A stretch of 64,000 nt of DNA from Todiramphus chloris collaris (Eukaryota > Chordata > Aves > Coraciiformes > Alcedinidae). Positions 1 to 12,860 of this stretch are shown piece after piece. The stretch's first letter is position 1; each line of letters begins with the position of its first letter. A program made the position numbers and the translations under genes. Location of the stretch: contig JANVCC010000125.1 of NCBI GenBank assembly GCA_025345505.1, positions 3,951,441-4,015,440 of the forward strand, written 5' to 3'. The notes below the pieces were generated by a model. It saw only the letters and a program-made list of their open reading frames with translations. It was not told where the DNA came from and searched no databases.

Positions 1-98
1 CAGGCTGAGGGTTTAGATTGCACCAAGAAGGTCACTCAAAGTCCATCAGGCTGAGGGTTTAGTTTGCACCAAGAAGGTCACTCAAAGTCCATCAGGCC
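1..98. repeat. tandem repeat, 46-bp unit, two copies plus a fragment
   Basis: A 46-bp unit beginning CAGGCTGAGGGTTTAG occupies 1-46 and again 47-92, with one difference (A to T at unit position 17). A third copy starts CAGGCC at 93 and breaks off. The array may extend left of the window. Confidence 0.85.
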
Positions 99-855
99 AA
101 CTGCAGCGTGCAAAGCCAACAGAAAGGAACAGAACCCAATTCTCCCCCGTGTCCCCGGCCGACTGGCAGCAGGAACTGCAGTCCCAGCCATCAAACCACA
201 TCCTAACCACTCTATTTTTTCTGCACGTGAGCTGCACGGAGGGAAGCAGCTTTAATAAACTGCTCAGCATTTGGAAAAGCTGGTTTAATTCTCTAATTAG
301 CAGGGGTACAATGAAAACTAACAGTGTGTGTTTGTGTGCACGCGGGCGCCCGGAAGGGTTTCATGAACTGGATCTATCGCAAGCGAAACCCAAGTTTCAT
401 CTTCTCGGCGTCGTGTCACGAGATGCTGAGATGCAGGACTCAACACCACAACACATTTTTCCATCTATAAAATTTCTTGCTCCTCTTTCTTTTTCCCCCC
501 CCCTCTCTTGGGTTCGTGGTTTTTCAGAGTGTGAGGTAGAAGTTGGGTGGAGAAAAGGACAAAGCTACACAAACATCCTACTCTGGCTTCAGATTAAATA
601 TACATTTAAAAAAACCCAACTAACACCACATACACAACCTCAGAAAACCCTCTTTTACTGTGGCCATCATTTTCTGTTATCTACCTACAATTCCCTGCCA
701 CCTGAAACCAGCACAAGCAAAGCTCTATACAATCAATACGTGTCCTACCATCATTAATCACCGAGAGAAAGAAAAAAACCAACATGAAGTAAGCTTGACA
801 AGAATGCATCCAGCTATAAAAAGAGGACAGAGGAAAGGGAGAGGATGGATGATGC

Positions 856-880
856 AAAAAAAAAAAAAAAAAAAAAAAAA
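856..880 (+). repeat. poly(A) run, 25 bases
   Basis: An uninterrupted run of 25 A follows GGATGATGC. No LINE or processed-gene body is recognisable just upstream and no target-site duplication is seen, so this is treated as simple sequence rather than a retroposon tail. Confidence 0.8.
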
Positions 881-1159
881 GAAAAGGTTGGGACAAAAAG
901 AGGTCTCCAGCAATTCAAAGCAAACTCACAGTCCATCCTGCAGCTCCTGAGTATCATTTGAGGTCCCCAGAGACCGTAGGCTTCTTTCCAGAGAGGTCAC
1001 TGCCAACAGAGAAAAGAAAAGATAAAGCAGCAGCACAGTGGTTTTTAGATAGGGCAAGTAACTCATGAAACAACAAATGGGACAAGGTCTAGAAACAGTC
1101 ATTACCCCAAAAATAGAGAAGTTTGTTCCCTTGGAGTCATAAATGGTCAGCCCATCTAT

Positions 1160-1763
1160 CTATCTCGGGCCATGACAATGGCATCCTGGGCTGCATCAGA
1201 AGAAGTCTGGCCAGCAGGTTGAGGTAGGTGATTCTGCCCCTCTACTCCACTCTGGCAAAACCATACCTGGAGCACTGCTTCCAGCTCTGGGGCTTCCAGT
1301 GTAAGAAAGACAGGGATCAACTTGATCAGGACCAGAGTAAAAGAGCTGGAGCACCAGCCCTATGAGGCCAGGCTGAGAGAGTTGGGGTCTTTCAACCAGA
1401 AGAGAAGGCTCTGGGGACACCTTATAGGAGCCTTCTAGTGCTTAAAGGGGTCCTAGAAGAAATCTGGGGAGGGACTTATCAGAGAGTGTAGTGACAGGAT
1501 ATGGGGATAACAGTTTTAAATGGAAAGAGGGTAGATTTTTATCAGCTGTTAGGAATAAATTCTTCACTGTAAGGGTGGTGAGACACTGGACCAGGATGCC
1601 CAGAGGAACAGCAGATGTCCCCTCCCTGGAACTGTTCAAGGACAAGCTCAATGGGGCTTCAAGCAACCTGATCTAATGGAAGGTGTCCCTGCCCATGGCA
1701 GGGGGGTTGGAACAAGACGATCTTTAAGGTCCCTCCAACACAAACCATTCTATGATACGATGA
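1160..1763 (+). mobile_element. CR1 LINE fragment (ORF2 C-terminus and 3' end)
   Basis: The plus strand follows the CR1 ORF2 3' region: GGCATCCTGGGCTGCATCAG, the TTCACTGTAAGGGTGGTGAG segment, and the 3' tail CCATTCTATGATACGATGA. It is 5' truncated, and indels and stops break the reading frame, so it is inactive. About 600 nt. Confidence 0.92.
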
Positions 1764-4700
1764 GGTATGACTCCTTGTCAAGAAAATGTCCACCCCATGG
1801 ACCTTCAACAGATCTTTGGCTCTTTCAGCGCCAAACTTTCCAACTCTTCCATGTTCTAGCAACTGCATGAAATTCCTAGTGTAATTGCACTTTCTGTCAG
1901 GAGACCAGGGCAGCACTCTTGGGTGGGTGAAACCACTGCTTATCCTCCTCAGGAGTTTCATGCCTTCAGCCCCCAGAGAGCTGTGCATGGAGCATCTCCA
2001 GCTGAGAACCTGTCCTCAATGAGGAGGCAACACATTGCACAATAACTATTCATTGTTCTCACTAGAGATTAAAAGGTAGAACACTGTTGTCCATTCTGAA
2101 CCCTTCCATCTCATTGAACGTTCAAGACTTTAAAAGTCTTTTCTATGTTTTGACTCAGATTAAGATGAAATACTTCACTGCAATCATGTCCTGTGTTAGA
2201 GAGCTTCTTGGCCTTTTCCATCAGGAGAGAAGAATACTCTAAGACCAGCTGGAAGCTGGAAGCAATTTGTTTTGCATTACAGTGACTTCAGATTTAAGAA
2301 ATTTATATGTTATCTCTGTGTGTATTAAAAAGAGGGCAAAAATCTAGGACTACTCTTGCCTTTTTACAGCCTTGAATGTTCCCCATCTCAAATTCACTCT
2401 AAAATTAACAGCAGGTCACTACTTTTGAACTTCATGTATCAAGCATGCAAACTACTCCAACAACTTCCACGATGAAAGACGCTAAATAAATGACATTCTT
2501 GATATTTACATATGGGATTTTCCTCAGGATGGGAGGGCAGGTGACCCCAAAGTGGCCATCAAGGGATTCCAGCCCATGTATGGCATATTGAGTATAAAGC
2601 TGAGGGATCACGAGGGTCAAGCCTCTTCTTTAATGGCTGGCACCCAAGGAGGACTCTGACCACTCTACCTTCGATCCCAATCCATGTGTTCTGAACCCAG
2701 CCCCTGAATCTGGTTCCCATCTTAGTCCAGTCTGGGACTTCTCTAGTGTCTGCTCCACAGCATCAGTGGTGATGGTGATGTAACTGCCATCGGGGAGTTG
2801 GACTTGATACTGTTTCTGGTTTGTTTTTTTCTTTTTAATATATTTATATATACTCCTTTGTTGAATTATTTTCATTCAAGCTCTTAGTTTTCTTTCCCAA
2901 TCCATAACTCTCTCTCCCTTATTCCCTTTCCCCTTGGGAAGAGAGAGGGGTTAACAAAGAGCATCTGTTCCTCAGCTAGTAGCCAGCCCAGCCTCTAAAC
3001 CTTGACAGTAGCTACAGCACCCAGCTACTTTTCTAACCTGAGCTGCAAAATCAAGACAATTCAAAGTGAAAGCTACTCTGCCAGCATGGTCCTGAAGATG
3101 AGGTCGATGGAAGACAGATGTGATAGAAGGTATGCTAAAATTTTAATCTAATATTTTAATTTGAGCATAGTATTTACACACTTACATAAAGGTCAGTTAT
3201 CCCAAAAGGATGAGATGTGCACTCTGGAACAGCCAAAGGTTGGCATTTGATATGGCTCTTACCTGGGAAGCAGCAGGGCTGAGACTCCAACTTCAGTCTC
3301 CTGGATCTCAGGGAGACTGAGCTCTTCTGGGAGCTAACTAACTCACTATGATTAAGAATTGCTCTACCAAAATCTCTGCAGCTCCTGTGCTGGACATGGG
3401 ACGATCATTCTCAATTTACCTGTTTAAAGACCACGCGAGCAGTAATTCTACCAAAGGAGCAACACATCAAGCTGTGCTGGAGAGATGCTGTGAAGCCAGC
3501 GTTAAAACAAACATCTTACTCTAAAAGCCTCGTGCACTTGATCTTTAAAAAGGCTTATGTTTGTCCTCCAGGATGAGGCACGCTCAGAAGAGATCACTGC
3601 TGTTGGAGCTGCACCAATTTGCATAAACTGAGAGCTTGGCACCAGTTGCCTACGCTGTGGCAATCCTTAAAAATCAATGAAGGGGATAAGAAACCATCCC
3701 GAGATGGCAAAGGAGACTTGATCACACCTGGGGGATGCTGAAAAATCCTTTGCTCAGCCTCTCAGATCAAGGTAATGGGACTGCACATGGCCCCAGCCTG
3801 TCGTGGAGAGTCATTAACGAGCAAGTAACAGGAATTAGAGAGGGAAGAGACCCATTAGAGCACTCAGGTTCTTCATCTGGCCAGAGCAGGTCCAATTCCT
3901 CCAGTATTTCCTCCACTGATCAGCACTCTAGACAAAAATGCACCAAACCAAACCCTTTTATGAGTGTTATTTATTTTATTTATTTATAAGGCATTTACTG
4001 AGAGGCATCTAAAAGCTGTACAGCGAAAGAAATGCAAAGCCTTAATAAAAATAAGTAGGGAAAAAAAACACCCCACCCAAACCACAACACATCAATAAAG
4101 ACAATTTCAGACACTATTTGAGCTTTTTTTTTGTAATGGGTTGTTTTCCCCCAAAAGGAAAAAAAAAAATCAACTCAAGGAAAACAAAAACAAACCATAA
4201 AACTTTCCTAAGTCAAAGCACTATGAGACAACCTTCCCTATGCTCAACAGGGACAGCTCCAAAAATAGAGTAAAAAAGTAAAAACAATAGGAAAAAAAAG
4301 TCTCTTTACTCCTTGACACTTCTATAAGAGATAGGATAAAAAAAAGTCTGTAGAGTTCACGATCTGGCAATAGAGTGATCCAGCAGCACATAAACAGAAG
4401 AAACTGTCCCAGCTAAGGCTGTTATTCAACACACGAGGGGGATTTCCACTTTTATTGCAGAAAAAAGGAAGCAGGAGGCATTTTTGTGTGAGATCTGCCA
4501 AGATCAGCTCAGAGCTGTAAAGATCCCCCTTGGTCAGGCAAGCCCTGAACTGCTCAAGAAGAATTTAAATCACCCCAAAGGCTCAGACTTCTACGAAGAC
4601 AAAGAAGGGACAAAGCACCAAGTGTTTATTACTTCTGCAGTGTTACTCCATAAAAATTAACGGCGCTTTAAAACCCTAGTACAAAGTTGACTTCTTGTTT

Positions 4701-5429
4701 CATTAAAAATAGCCATTGACCAAAGAAGAAAGAAAAACAAACCCATAGCTGAGACTGCCCACAGCCTGACATTTTGGGAATCTAAAGAACAGAACCATAG
4801 TGTGGGGAGCTTGTGACATCTTCAGCATCCCAAGAGGTAGAAGAGCACTTCACGTGCATGGTTTGATCTCCAAATAGAAGGAGGAACCTGGAAAACCCCA
4901 AAAAGGCTGGAGTAAGGCAGGAAAAGAAGGAAGCAAGCTGTGATTGGATTTATGCATCCCTGTTCATGTTCAATACACCATGCCCAGCCCAGGAGGAGGA
5001 CAAACCATCATCTGGTGAGCATCTGCAATGCAGCTGCTCGTTCCTGGCTCAGCTGCTCCTGTGGTGGTAACTCAGGCAAGAGCACTGACTTCTGCTACGT
5101 GCTCCAAGACAGAGCTTGCTGAGTTTTCCTGAAGAAACCATACGGTGCAGCTCTACAGGGCAAAAAGGATCATGGGCATCCTTTTCCATTTTATAACCCT
5201 ATAGAGTTCTTTACCTAATAGGTATTAGCTCTGACAAATACATTCAGCATCCCTCTCCTGAGAGGCTGTACCCACTTTTGGGGAAAAGGTTGTGAAGAAG
5301 TCACACAAACTGAACGAGACCGACTTGAGCAGACAAAAATGAATATGGGTGGTGAACAGAGCAACAACAGGAGAGTGTCTTACGGGCATTACTTCAACCT
5401 AAAAGCACTTTAAAAAGCATTATACATTC

Positions 5430-5805
5430 ATAGATTCATAGATTTTAAAGGCCAGAGAGAGCAATTCTGATTATCCAATCTGATTTCCTACCATCAAATT
5501 TTGTTCCATCACTCCTACGCCGAGACCGTAGCTGGACTAAAGTATATCCTATAAAAAGGCATTTGAATCTTGATTTAAAGGTACGAAGGAATGCCAAATC
5601 CATCACGTCCCCTCAATAAGTAGCTCTAATGGCTGGTTATCCTCATACAGAAAGACTGAATTTGTCTAGCTTGGACTCCTATCTCCTGATCTCGTTAGGT
5701 GCGAGGATCTTAGATTAACGAGCCCTACGCTGTCTATTTGATGTCTTTCTTCCCAGAGAGGTACTTAGAAACCATGATCAAGTCCCCTTAGATGTCTCAA
5801 ACAGA
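5430..5805 (-). mobile_element. old, diverged CR1 LINE fragment
   Basis: It begins ATTCATAGATTCATAGATTTT and continues through a much diverged CR1 3' region: TCTTGATTTAAAGG, GAATTTGTCTAGCTT, GATTAACGAGCCCT, ATGATCAAGTCCCCTTA. These phrases fit ancient CR1 subfamilies known from turtles and crocodilians better than young avian CR1s. It is probably much older than the other copies here. Confidence 0.75.
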
Positions 5806-6464
5806 AGCTCGGATGGCATGAATTTTAAGGTTTGATTTGCAGACTTCAAACAGTTGTCAGAGCTCTTCTCTCCACCCCTCCCCATCTTGCAAAATAGTTT
5901 TAAGCAGAGGCGCTGTCGTCACCTGCCTCAGAGCACTCAATACAGGTGACTCTTCACAGAAAGCACATCATCACACGCTCCGCAGCGGCTCAAGAGGAGG
6001 AACAAAGACCACCAGAAATTGCTCAAAGCCTGATGGAGTGGAGTCGTGCAATTCTAGCAAGGAATAAAACCCGAAATTGGATCCTGGCATTTCAAAAATA
6101 AATTAAAAAAAGAAGATACACCACTCATCTGAAGGGCTTCTCAGGAGAAACTCTGCTACACCAGGAGCTGCGATTACAGTACGGGGATGTACCAAATCAG
6201 TTCTAACCTGGGTATCACCAGCACACACAGACTTGCAAGCAGATTGCACTTCACACCGAGCCCTTGGTCTGGAAGCAGAAGTGCTGCTACCATTGTCAAA
6301 CTATTCCTGCCAGAGCCACCAAGACTGGGGCTAATACAGGTATCTCATGTGTGTTAGCTTACAGCTATACGACCATCTGTAAGCCAAGTGCCAGTGAGCA
6401 CAGCTGGGAGGTTCAACCTGCCCCAGTGGCCACAAGCCTAGGTCACAGCATTGAAGTTTTCTCA

Positions 6465-6840
6465 AGGAAAAATGGTCCTGGTGGACCCCAAGTTGAACAT
6501 GAGCCAGGAGCATGACCTTGCCATGGAAAGGGTGAACGGTATCCTGGGCTGCACGAGGCAAAGCATTGCCAGCAGGTCAAGGGAGGTGATCCTTCCTGCC
6601 TGCTCAACACAGATGAGGCCACATCTGGAATGCTGTGGTAATGGACATAAGGAAGCACATTTCTACTGAGGGTAACTGAGCACTGGCACAGGCTACCCAG
6701 GGAGGTCGTGTAGTCTCCATCCTTGTAGGCATCCAAATGCTCTGTGGACATGGTCCTGAGCAACCAGCTCTAAGTGGTTCTGAATGACCAGGGGGGGTTG
6801 GACCAACACGACCTCCAAAGGTCCTACAGCTCTCTAGTAT
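6465..6840 (+). mobile_element. CR1 LINE fragment with internal deletion
   Basis: The order of recognisable pieces is: the 'AAGTTGAACATGAGCCAG' segment, GTATCCTGGGCTGCA, GGGAGGTGATCCTTCCTGC, then a jump at about 6650 to the AACTGAGCACTGGCACAGGC 3' segment, ending GGTTGGACCAACACGACCTCC. Roughly 250-300 nt of the usual CR1 sequence is missing at the jump. Confidence 0.85.
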
Positions 6841-7114
6841 CCCAGTGGACAACTATCACTGGCAACCCGAAGGAGACTCCCAGTAGCTGAATTTTGGGGA
6901 TTTTGCTCTGGGAAGAAAGCTGTCAACCTTGAAGTATCCAAGAAGTTTGCCAAAATAAAAAAAACTATGAATAAAAAGTGTTTTAAGTAACTGGTTTTTA
7001 TAATGCATCTATCCATTACACCTCTGAAAAACAACATGGTGTGCATTTCCCCTTTTGCTTTTGGCCCATTCAGAATCACCTTGTATATGCAGTAACCAAG
7101 ATTCTCACAAACTA

Positions 7115-7420
7115 CAGAAGAACCATAGACTGATGCGGGCTGCAGAGGACCTCTGGAGGTCTCTAGTCCAACCTGCTGGCAGAAGGTCCACTTAAGAGCA
7201 AATTGTTCAGCATCTTGTCTAGTTCTGAGTATCTTCAAGGATGGAGCTCTGAGTGCCTGTTGTACTGGTTAACCACCCTGATGGTCAGAACCTTTTCCTC
7301 AGACCGAGTTGGAACATCCTATGTTCCAGATGCCCTTTACCTCCCCCTCCTTCTACTGTGCACATCTGAGAATTTATGGCTTCACCTGTTCTGCATTCTC
7401 CCATTAGATAATTACAGACA
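7115..7420 (-). mobile_element. CR1 LINE 3' fragment, diverged
   Basis: It starts AACCATAGACTGATGCGGG and includes GGACCTCTGGAGGTCTCTAG and TCCAACCTGCTGGCAGAAGG, the minus-strand 3' end of a CR1 subfamily. The far end is uncertain; similarity fades after the CCTTTTCCTCAGACCGAGTT segment. Confidence 0.68.
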
Positions 7421-8618
7421 ACCATACGATTCTGATAATTCATGTTCAGCTTGTGGTAAACTGGTACCCTAAGACTCTCCTTCAAAATATATTTGTAGCC
7501 AATCAGCACCCATCCTGTCCTGTTGCACAGGGTTTCTCCATCCCAAGGCACAAGGGAAAGTACCAACAGTTATTTTCCTTCTTATTTTGCAGCAAGCTGG
7601 GTGCTTGAGCATCATCGTGGAGCCTACCCAGAGCCTACACTGGTTTCATGCCTTCACCTACCAGGACAGTGCTTGGGGCAAGGTACACCCATGGTGCAGG
7701 AGGTCCTAAACTCAGGGTGTTAATTGTCAAAGGTAAACTTAAACCCACCAATCCCTTATAGTCCTAGAAAAATTGATTCTCCAGTTCTCCTGGCAGATGG
7801 ACCATACACAATTCCTCTGAAGGAGGGATGACTGTTTTAGAAGTTTTGCCTTCCATACTTTAGCAAGGATTCCCTGCTACAAGGGCTGGGGCTTTACTCC
7901 TGGCACACACTGGGGAATAATTACAACAATAAGGAAGCACTAAGATCCTTTCTTCACACCGAGGCCAGCCCTCTCTGTCACACAATCTCCCCCCAGACAC
8001 AGAACAGACCAGAGACAGAAGCTGTCCAGATGATTCAGAAGCAATTTCAAGGTCCACCCTAAAATCAGCACTTGGTAATTTTAGATCCTTGTCTGACACT
8101 AGTGTATTTTAGAACCGGGATACCACGACATCAACTGCCATCCAGGGATGTTTATACCTCTCTGGAAAACACATTCCTTCAGCCCAGCCCAGCAAAACTG
8201 ATCGGCCAGAGCAGGTCTCCAGAGGAGGGAAGCACTCCGCATCTCTACGGTGCGGAGGAGAAAGAGCATCCCTGCTCCACATCCCTGCCCAATCTACAGA
8301 GTGAAGAAGAACAGAAGAGTTTTGGTGTTTATATAAGGGAGATAGATGTTTTGCAAGCTCCTGTGACAGGCTCTGAACACAGCAGTGCCGCAACACATTA
8401 CAAATTGAGTCTGGCTTGTTCCACCTTTCTGCGCTCTAACTCCCTATTGTAACAGATGACACAATTAAAAATAGAAAAGGATGTGGTCTCGGCAAGGATT
8501 GAATCTATCTGTGCCCGTTTAATGGAACATATGGTGGAATATTTTTACATCTCATAAAGATCTGTGCGTTGGGCATGTGCTGGTGCTTGCGAGATGCAGC
8601 AGCAGCAAAGCTGCATTA

Positions 8619-8822
<204 letters not shown>

Positions 8823-10974
8823 TTAATGCTGGAGAGCATCCGTCGCTTCGAAGGGGGCTCACCTCCCAGCTGGTCCCTTGAAGGGGGAGGCAGGTTCCTC
8901 CTCAGGGCAGAAATACATCCCAAGTAGGCAGTCTGAGGTAGCCTTACACCCTGTGTGATCACACAACCTGCACTGGACACACAACTACCTACTCCAGAAC
9001 CATCAGGAGAGTAAAGATGCTACTGCAGCACAGCAGATATGGCCAGATGTGTCTTGATACGGATCGAGACAGCATCTGTAGGAATTATTTGCAATTGTAA
9101 AATAAATTATTTCTGCTCATTTATCAAGTGGGAGTATCAGAGCCGTGAATGAATGAGAAGCTGCAAGGACAAGAGCATGGTTAACCATCACTTTTTAGAG
9201 CAGGAGGGCACCTGAGCAGATCCCACCTTCAGAAAAAGAGAAGAAAGCAGTAAGCAGACTGCAGCTGCTCCATGGGCTCAACCCTTTTGGGGCAGGAGGA
9301 AGATGGGAGCCCAGATAGGTTCTCATTCCTCTTCCAGAGCTAAGAGAGGCTCCCCTTCTTCCCATTTCTTTCTGACAGACCAACTGCCAGAGTCAATGAG
9401 TCAGGGTCAGAATTGTTATTGCCACTGCCCAAATGATTCCTCTCAGCTTCACTCTCAAGGTCTCATGGTGACCAAAGTACCCAAATCTGTCCTATAAAGG
9501 GAATACTGAGGTGATGGTTTGAGATTTGGTGATGGGTTTAGTGTTGTTTGTTTGGTTTTTTTTTTTTAATTAGCTTCATTTCCTAACTTTAAACCCCCTG
9601 AAACTACCCCAAGCTCCTCCACAGCTCAATCTTCCCCACAGGAGCAGCATGAGGTTGGTCTGGGCTATACAACAGAGTAAAGATACATCATTTAAATACC
9701 CTGTAATTGGCAATAGTCACCAGAGAAACTAATTTATAGCCATGTCTTCAGCACCTGCTTTATAGCAGCAGCTCTAGACCAGATTTTTCCTATGGTTTGG
9801 CCCTATTCTGCCACCTGGGTCAGCTTTTGCAGGTTTCCCAGAAGCTTCTCTTCTTGAAACTTTGGCCAAGTCCAAAAGCATCACAGGGCTTATCCAACCA
9901 CCACACTAGAGCACATTCACACAGCCTCTGCTATTAGCAAGCTGCTCCTCCAAGCTGAAGCATCACAGGAACTCCAACAGGAATCATATTTTCAACTATG
10001 ACATATTCTGCATCCCTTAACCAGATTTCCCTAAGCTGTTAAAACACCCTGCACCCAATCTGTGTTTGCAAGAGTAGAAAATAGCAGTGGAGCAAGGAAA
10101 AAAAAACCCAAAACAACGCAAAAAACAACCCAAAAACCCCATGAATACTGAACAAAGCCAGAAGCCCACTTGATGCACTGCTCGAGCTAGTCTTGAGGAT
10201 GCATCTCCCAGTGCTAGAAGACAAACTCCCCATGCAAACAGAACAACCAGGGTTTTTTTCCACTGCTTCTCACACATCTCACCCCCCAGCAGCACTTGCG
10301 TGAGGTGATCCAGCCCTTCACCAGCAGTAAATAAACTCCTGGATCCGTCCATCAGGTTGACACCAATCCGAGGCATTAAATGTTTAAGCTAAATGCACAG
10401 GGGCTCACTGCCAGAGCTTTTCCCAATCTTCTCTTCCTGCAGTTCCTCCTAAATCAGTTTTCCCCATTCCTTTCCTTTGCTTTCTATGGAAGACTACCTA
10501 ACATAAGAACTTCCCTAGGGCTTTCCCATCCCCACAGGAATTTCACTTCTTACTAACAAGATCCAGCTTTCATTACATCACTGATAAAAACACACCACAG
10601 GATCCAGATTTTTTAGATCTTTACTGCCTGATTTGACCCCAGCCTTGGGAGGGTTTTCTCCAGTTGTCGGTGTGCCAACACGCTCTGGGTTATTAATACA
10701 GGAGGATGTGTTGCTAGGACATGGCTTGGCTGAATTTCCAATTGCTAAGAGAACTGGTCCACATATCTTGTGATTGTTTTGGGTTTTTTTTTTTTATAGG
10801 AGGGATTTTTTTCCTGGGGGAGAGAAAGGTTTATTTATTTCTTTGCATCCTTTCCTTAGAAGCACTGTATTTGCCTCCACAGATTTTTAGCCTGGCCCCC
10901 TGACCCTGAGTCCATACACATTTAGGTACTTGGCTGAGTGAAGCCTTAGATGGACACTGGAAGAACACTATGGA

Positions 10975-11152
10975 GCAGTCCTGTGATGGAACACAGGAAC
11001 AGGTTGCCCAGGGAGGTGGTGGATGCCTCATCTCTGAAGACATTCAAGTTCAGGGCAACCTGTTCTAGTGGAAGATGTCCCCACTGACTGCAGTGGGGTT
11101 GGACTAGATGACCTTCAAAGGCCTCTTCCAGCTCAAACCATTCTATGAACTA
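10975..11152 (+). mobile_element. short CR1 LINE 3' end
   Basis: The plus strand shows GAACAGGTTGCCCAGGGAGG, then GTGGGGTTGGACTAGATGAC-like sequence and the terminal CCATTCTATGAACTATGG. Severely 5' truncated, about 180 nt. Confidence 0.9.
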
Positions 11153-12860
11153 TGGTAGAAGCAAAACAAGAGATGGAAACTCCTTCCAGTCCTTAAGTTA
11201 CAAGCACCCAGCTAGGAACAGTATGGAATTAAATACAGACTGCAAACTTCAACGTGTTCCCAAAAGGGGAAATTCCTGCAGATTCACAGCATCCAGTAGG
11301 TACCTCTGGGGAGTCATTTTAAAATGCCAAAACCACTCCAACAGCAAAGGGGAAAGATTCCCCAGATGTTGCAAAAGGCAGGAGAAGCCCCAGTTTCATT
11401 GCATGGACCATTGCTTCAGAGTCCCTGGCAACACCATGAGAAAGAAACCAAGCAGCACTGTGCATCCAGAAAGTTAAAAACTACTCAGAACTCCAATTCA
11501 GGTGCCAATTCTGGAGGGTGGGATTTATTTATTGCCATGGGAAGACCAGCTTGTTCACACTGTACCACGTTTTCCTCCTGGGAAGGAAGCAAAACTCAAC
11601 AGAACACTGTGTGAGGATCAGATCCAGAAGACACAGAAATTTTTAACTTTTTACAGCTCAGCATATTTATTTTAGCCAAATGCACGAGGACTGAGATGAC
11701 AAACTCCACCCTACCAGGGGTCTGAAATCTCAGTCCATAAGGATTTAGCAGAGGGTGCCATATCACCCCTAACATCTCAAAGTAGTGCAAATTAAATGGA
11801 AGAATTAAAAACCACAGCAACACAAAGGCAGATGCAACCTCAGGCCAGAATTTCCAAGTAATTCCTCTGAAAGAGCTTGGTGAATGGCTTATCTGAGAAA
11901 ACTGCACTGGAGCTGCCCTGCAGTTTTCTGCCCTTGGATTTTATTTCCTGTTACAGCATGCTGCCAGTTCTGGTTTGATTTTATTTCTGGTTTAGAAAAG
12001 AAAATAGTATCAAGGCGGCTGTTTTAACAGGTCCTATTTCAGGCTTCTACACACCAAGCAGAGATGTTGGAACTATTCATTGAGGATTCAGCAGCTCAAG
12101 CAGACAAGCAAAAAAAACAATTTAAAAACAGCACCAGAAAGCAAAGCACGACAAAATAAAATGCATCTTGTACTGCCAAGCTAAGTGAAGACGAGATCGT
12201 GAGAGCAACACAACGTCCAGTACATTTGTGTTTAATAAAAAATTAAATGCCTTCAACTACATAAAAGAGAGTGCTAAAATATTACGATCCCCCAAGAAGG
12301 AGCAGGAGGTTGCTGATGGCCAGTAAATACTTCCCGTGCCCCGATGCTAATAAAAGTTCAAGGCCACAAATGGGAACAGATGATTTGTGTACACTGCGAG
12401 CCCTGAAAGCTGAGAAGGGTTGGCAGGGGTATGGTATGGAATCCTACGTGTCAATCATTTCTCCTCTGCTTCCTTAACTGGATATTTCCCAAAAACATTT
12501 TTTGCAGTTGTCATTTATTTTCCTTGCTTGCTTTCCAGTAGAATCCCATTAGCAGGAGACAGAGAAACCCAACTTTCTCTGCTGCCAGCCCAACCTTCTC
12601 CCCACCTAGCCAACCTGTTAGGTTTATTACAATTTCTGCAGCAGCTAACAGTCACTTGTGGTATTTTCTCAATTAAGTCTTCTTTATTTTTCCTGAAAAA
12701 CTACACAGACACCCCCATAGGTGCAACAAGTGGAACGGATGAGCTTTTAAGTACAAGCTCTACCAAAGAAAAGTGTGTCCATACCCACTGTGGACAGCTG
12801 TAATAGGAGACCTGAGCTGTGAATGGGATCCTAAGGAACTCTGCAGCTTTAGGCTAACCT

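Noticed and set aside
149-757. 202-codon plus-strand open frame
   Set aside because: Low-complexity pyrimidine stretches, no recognisable domain, no splice or promoter context; length is within noise for 64 kb read in six frames.
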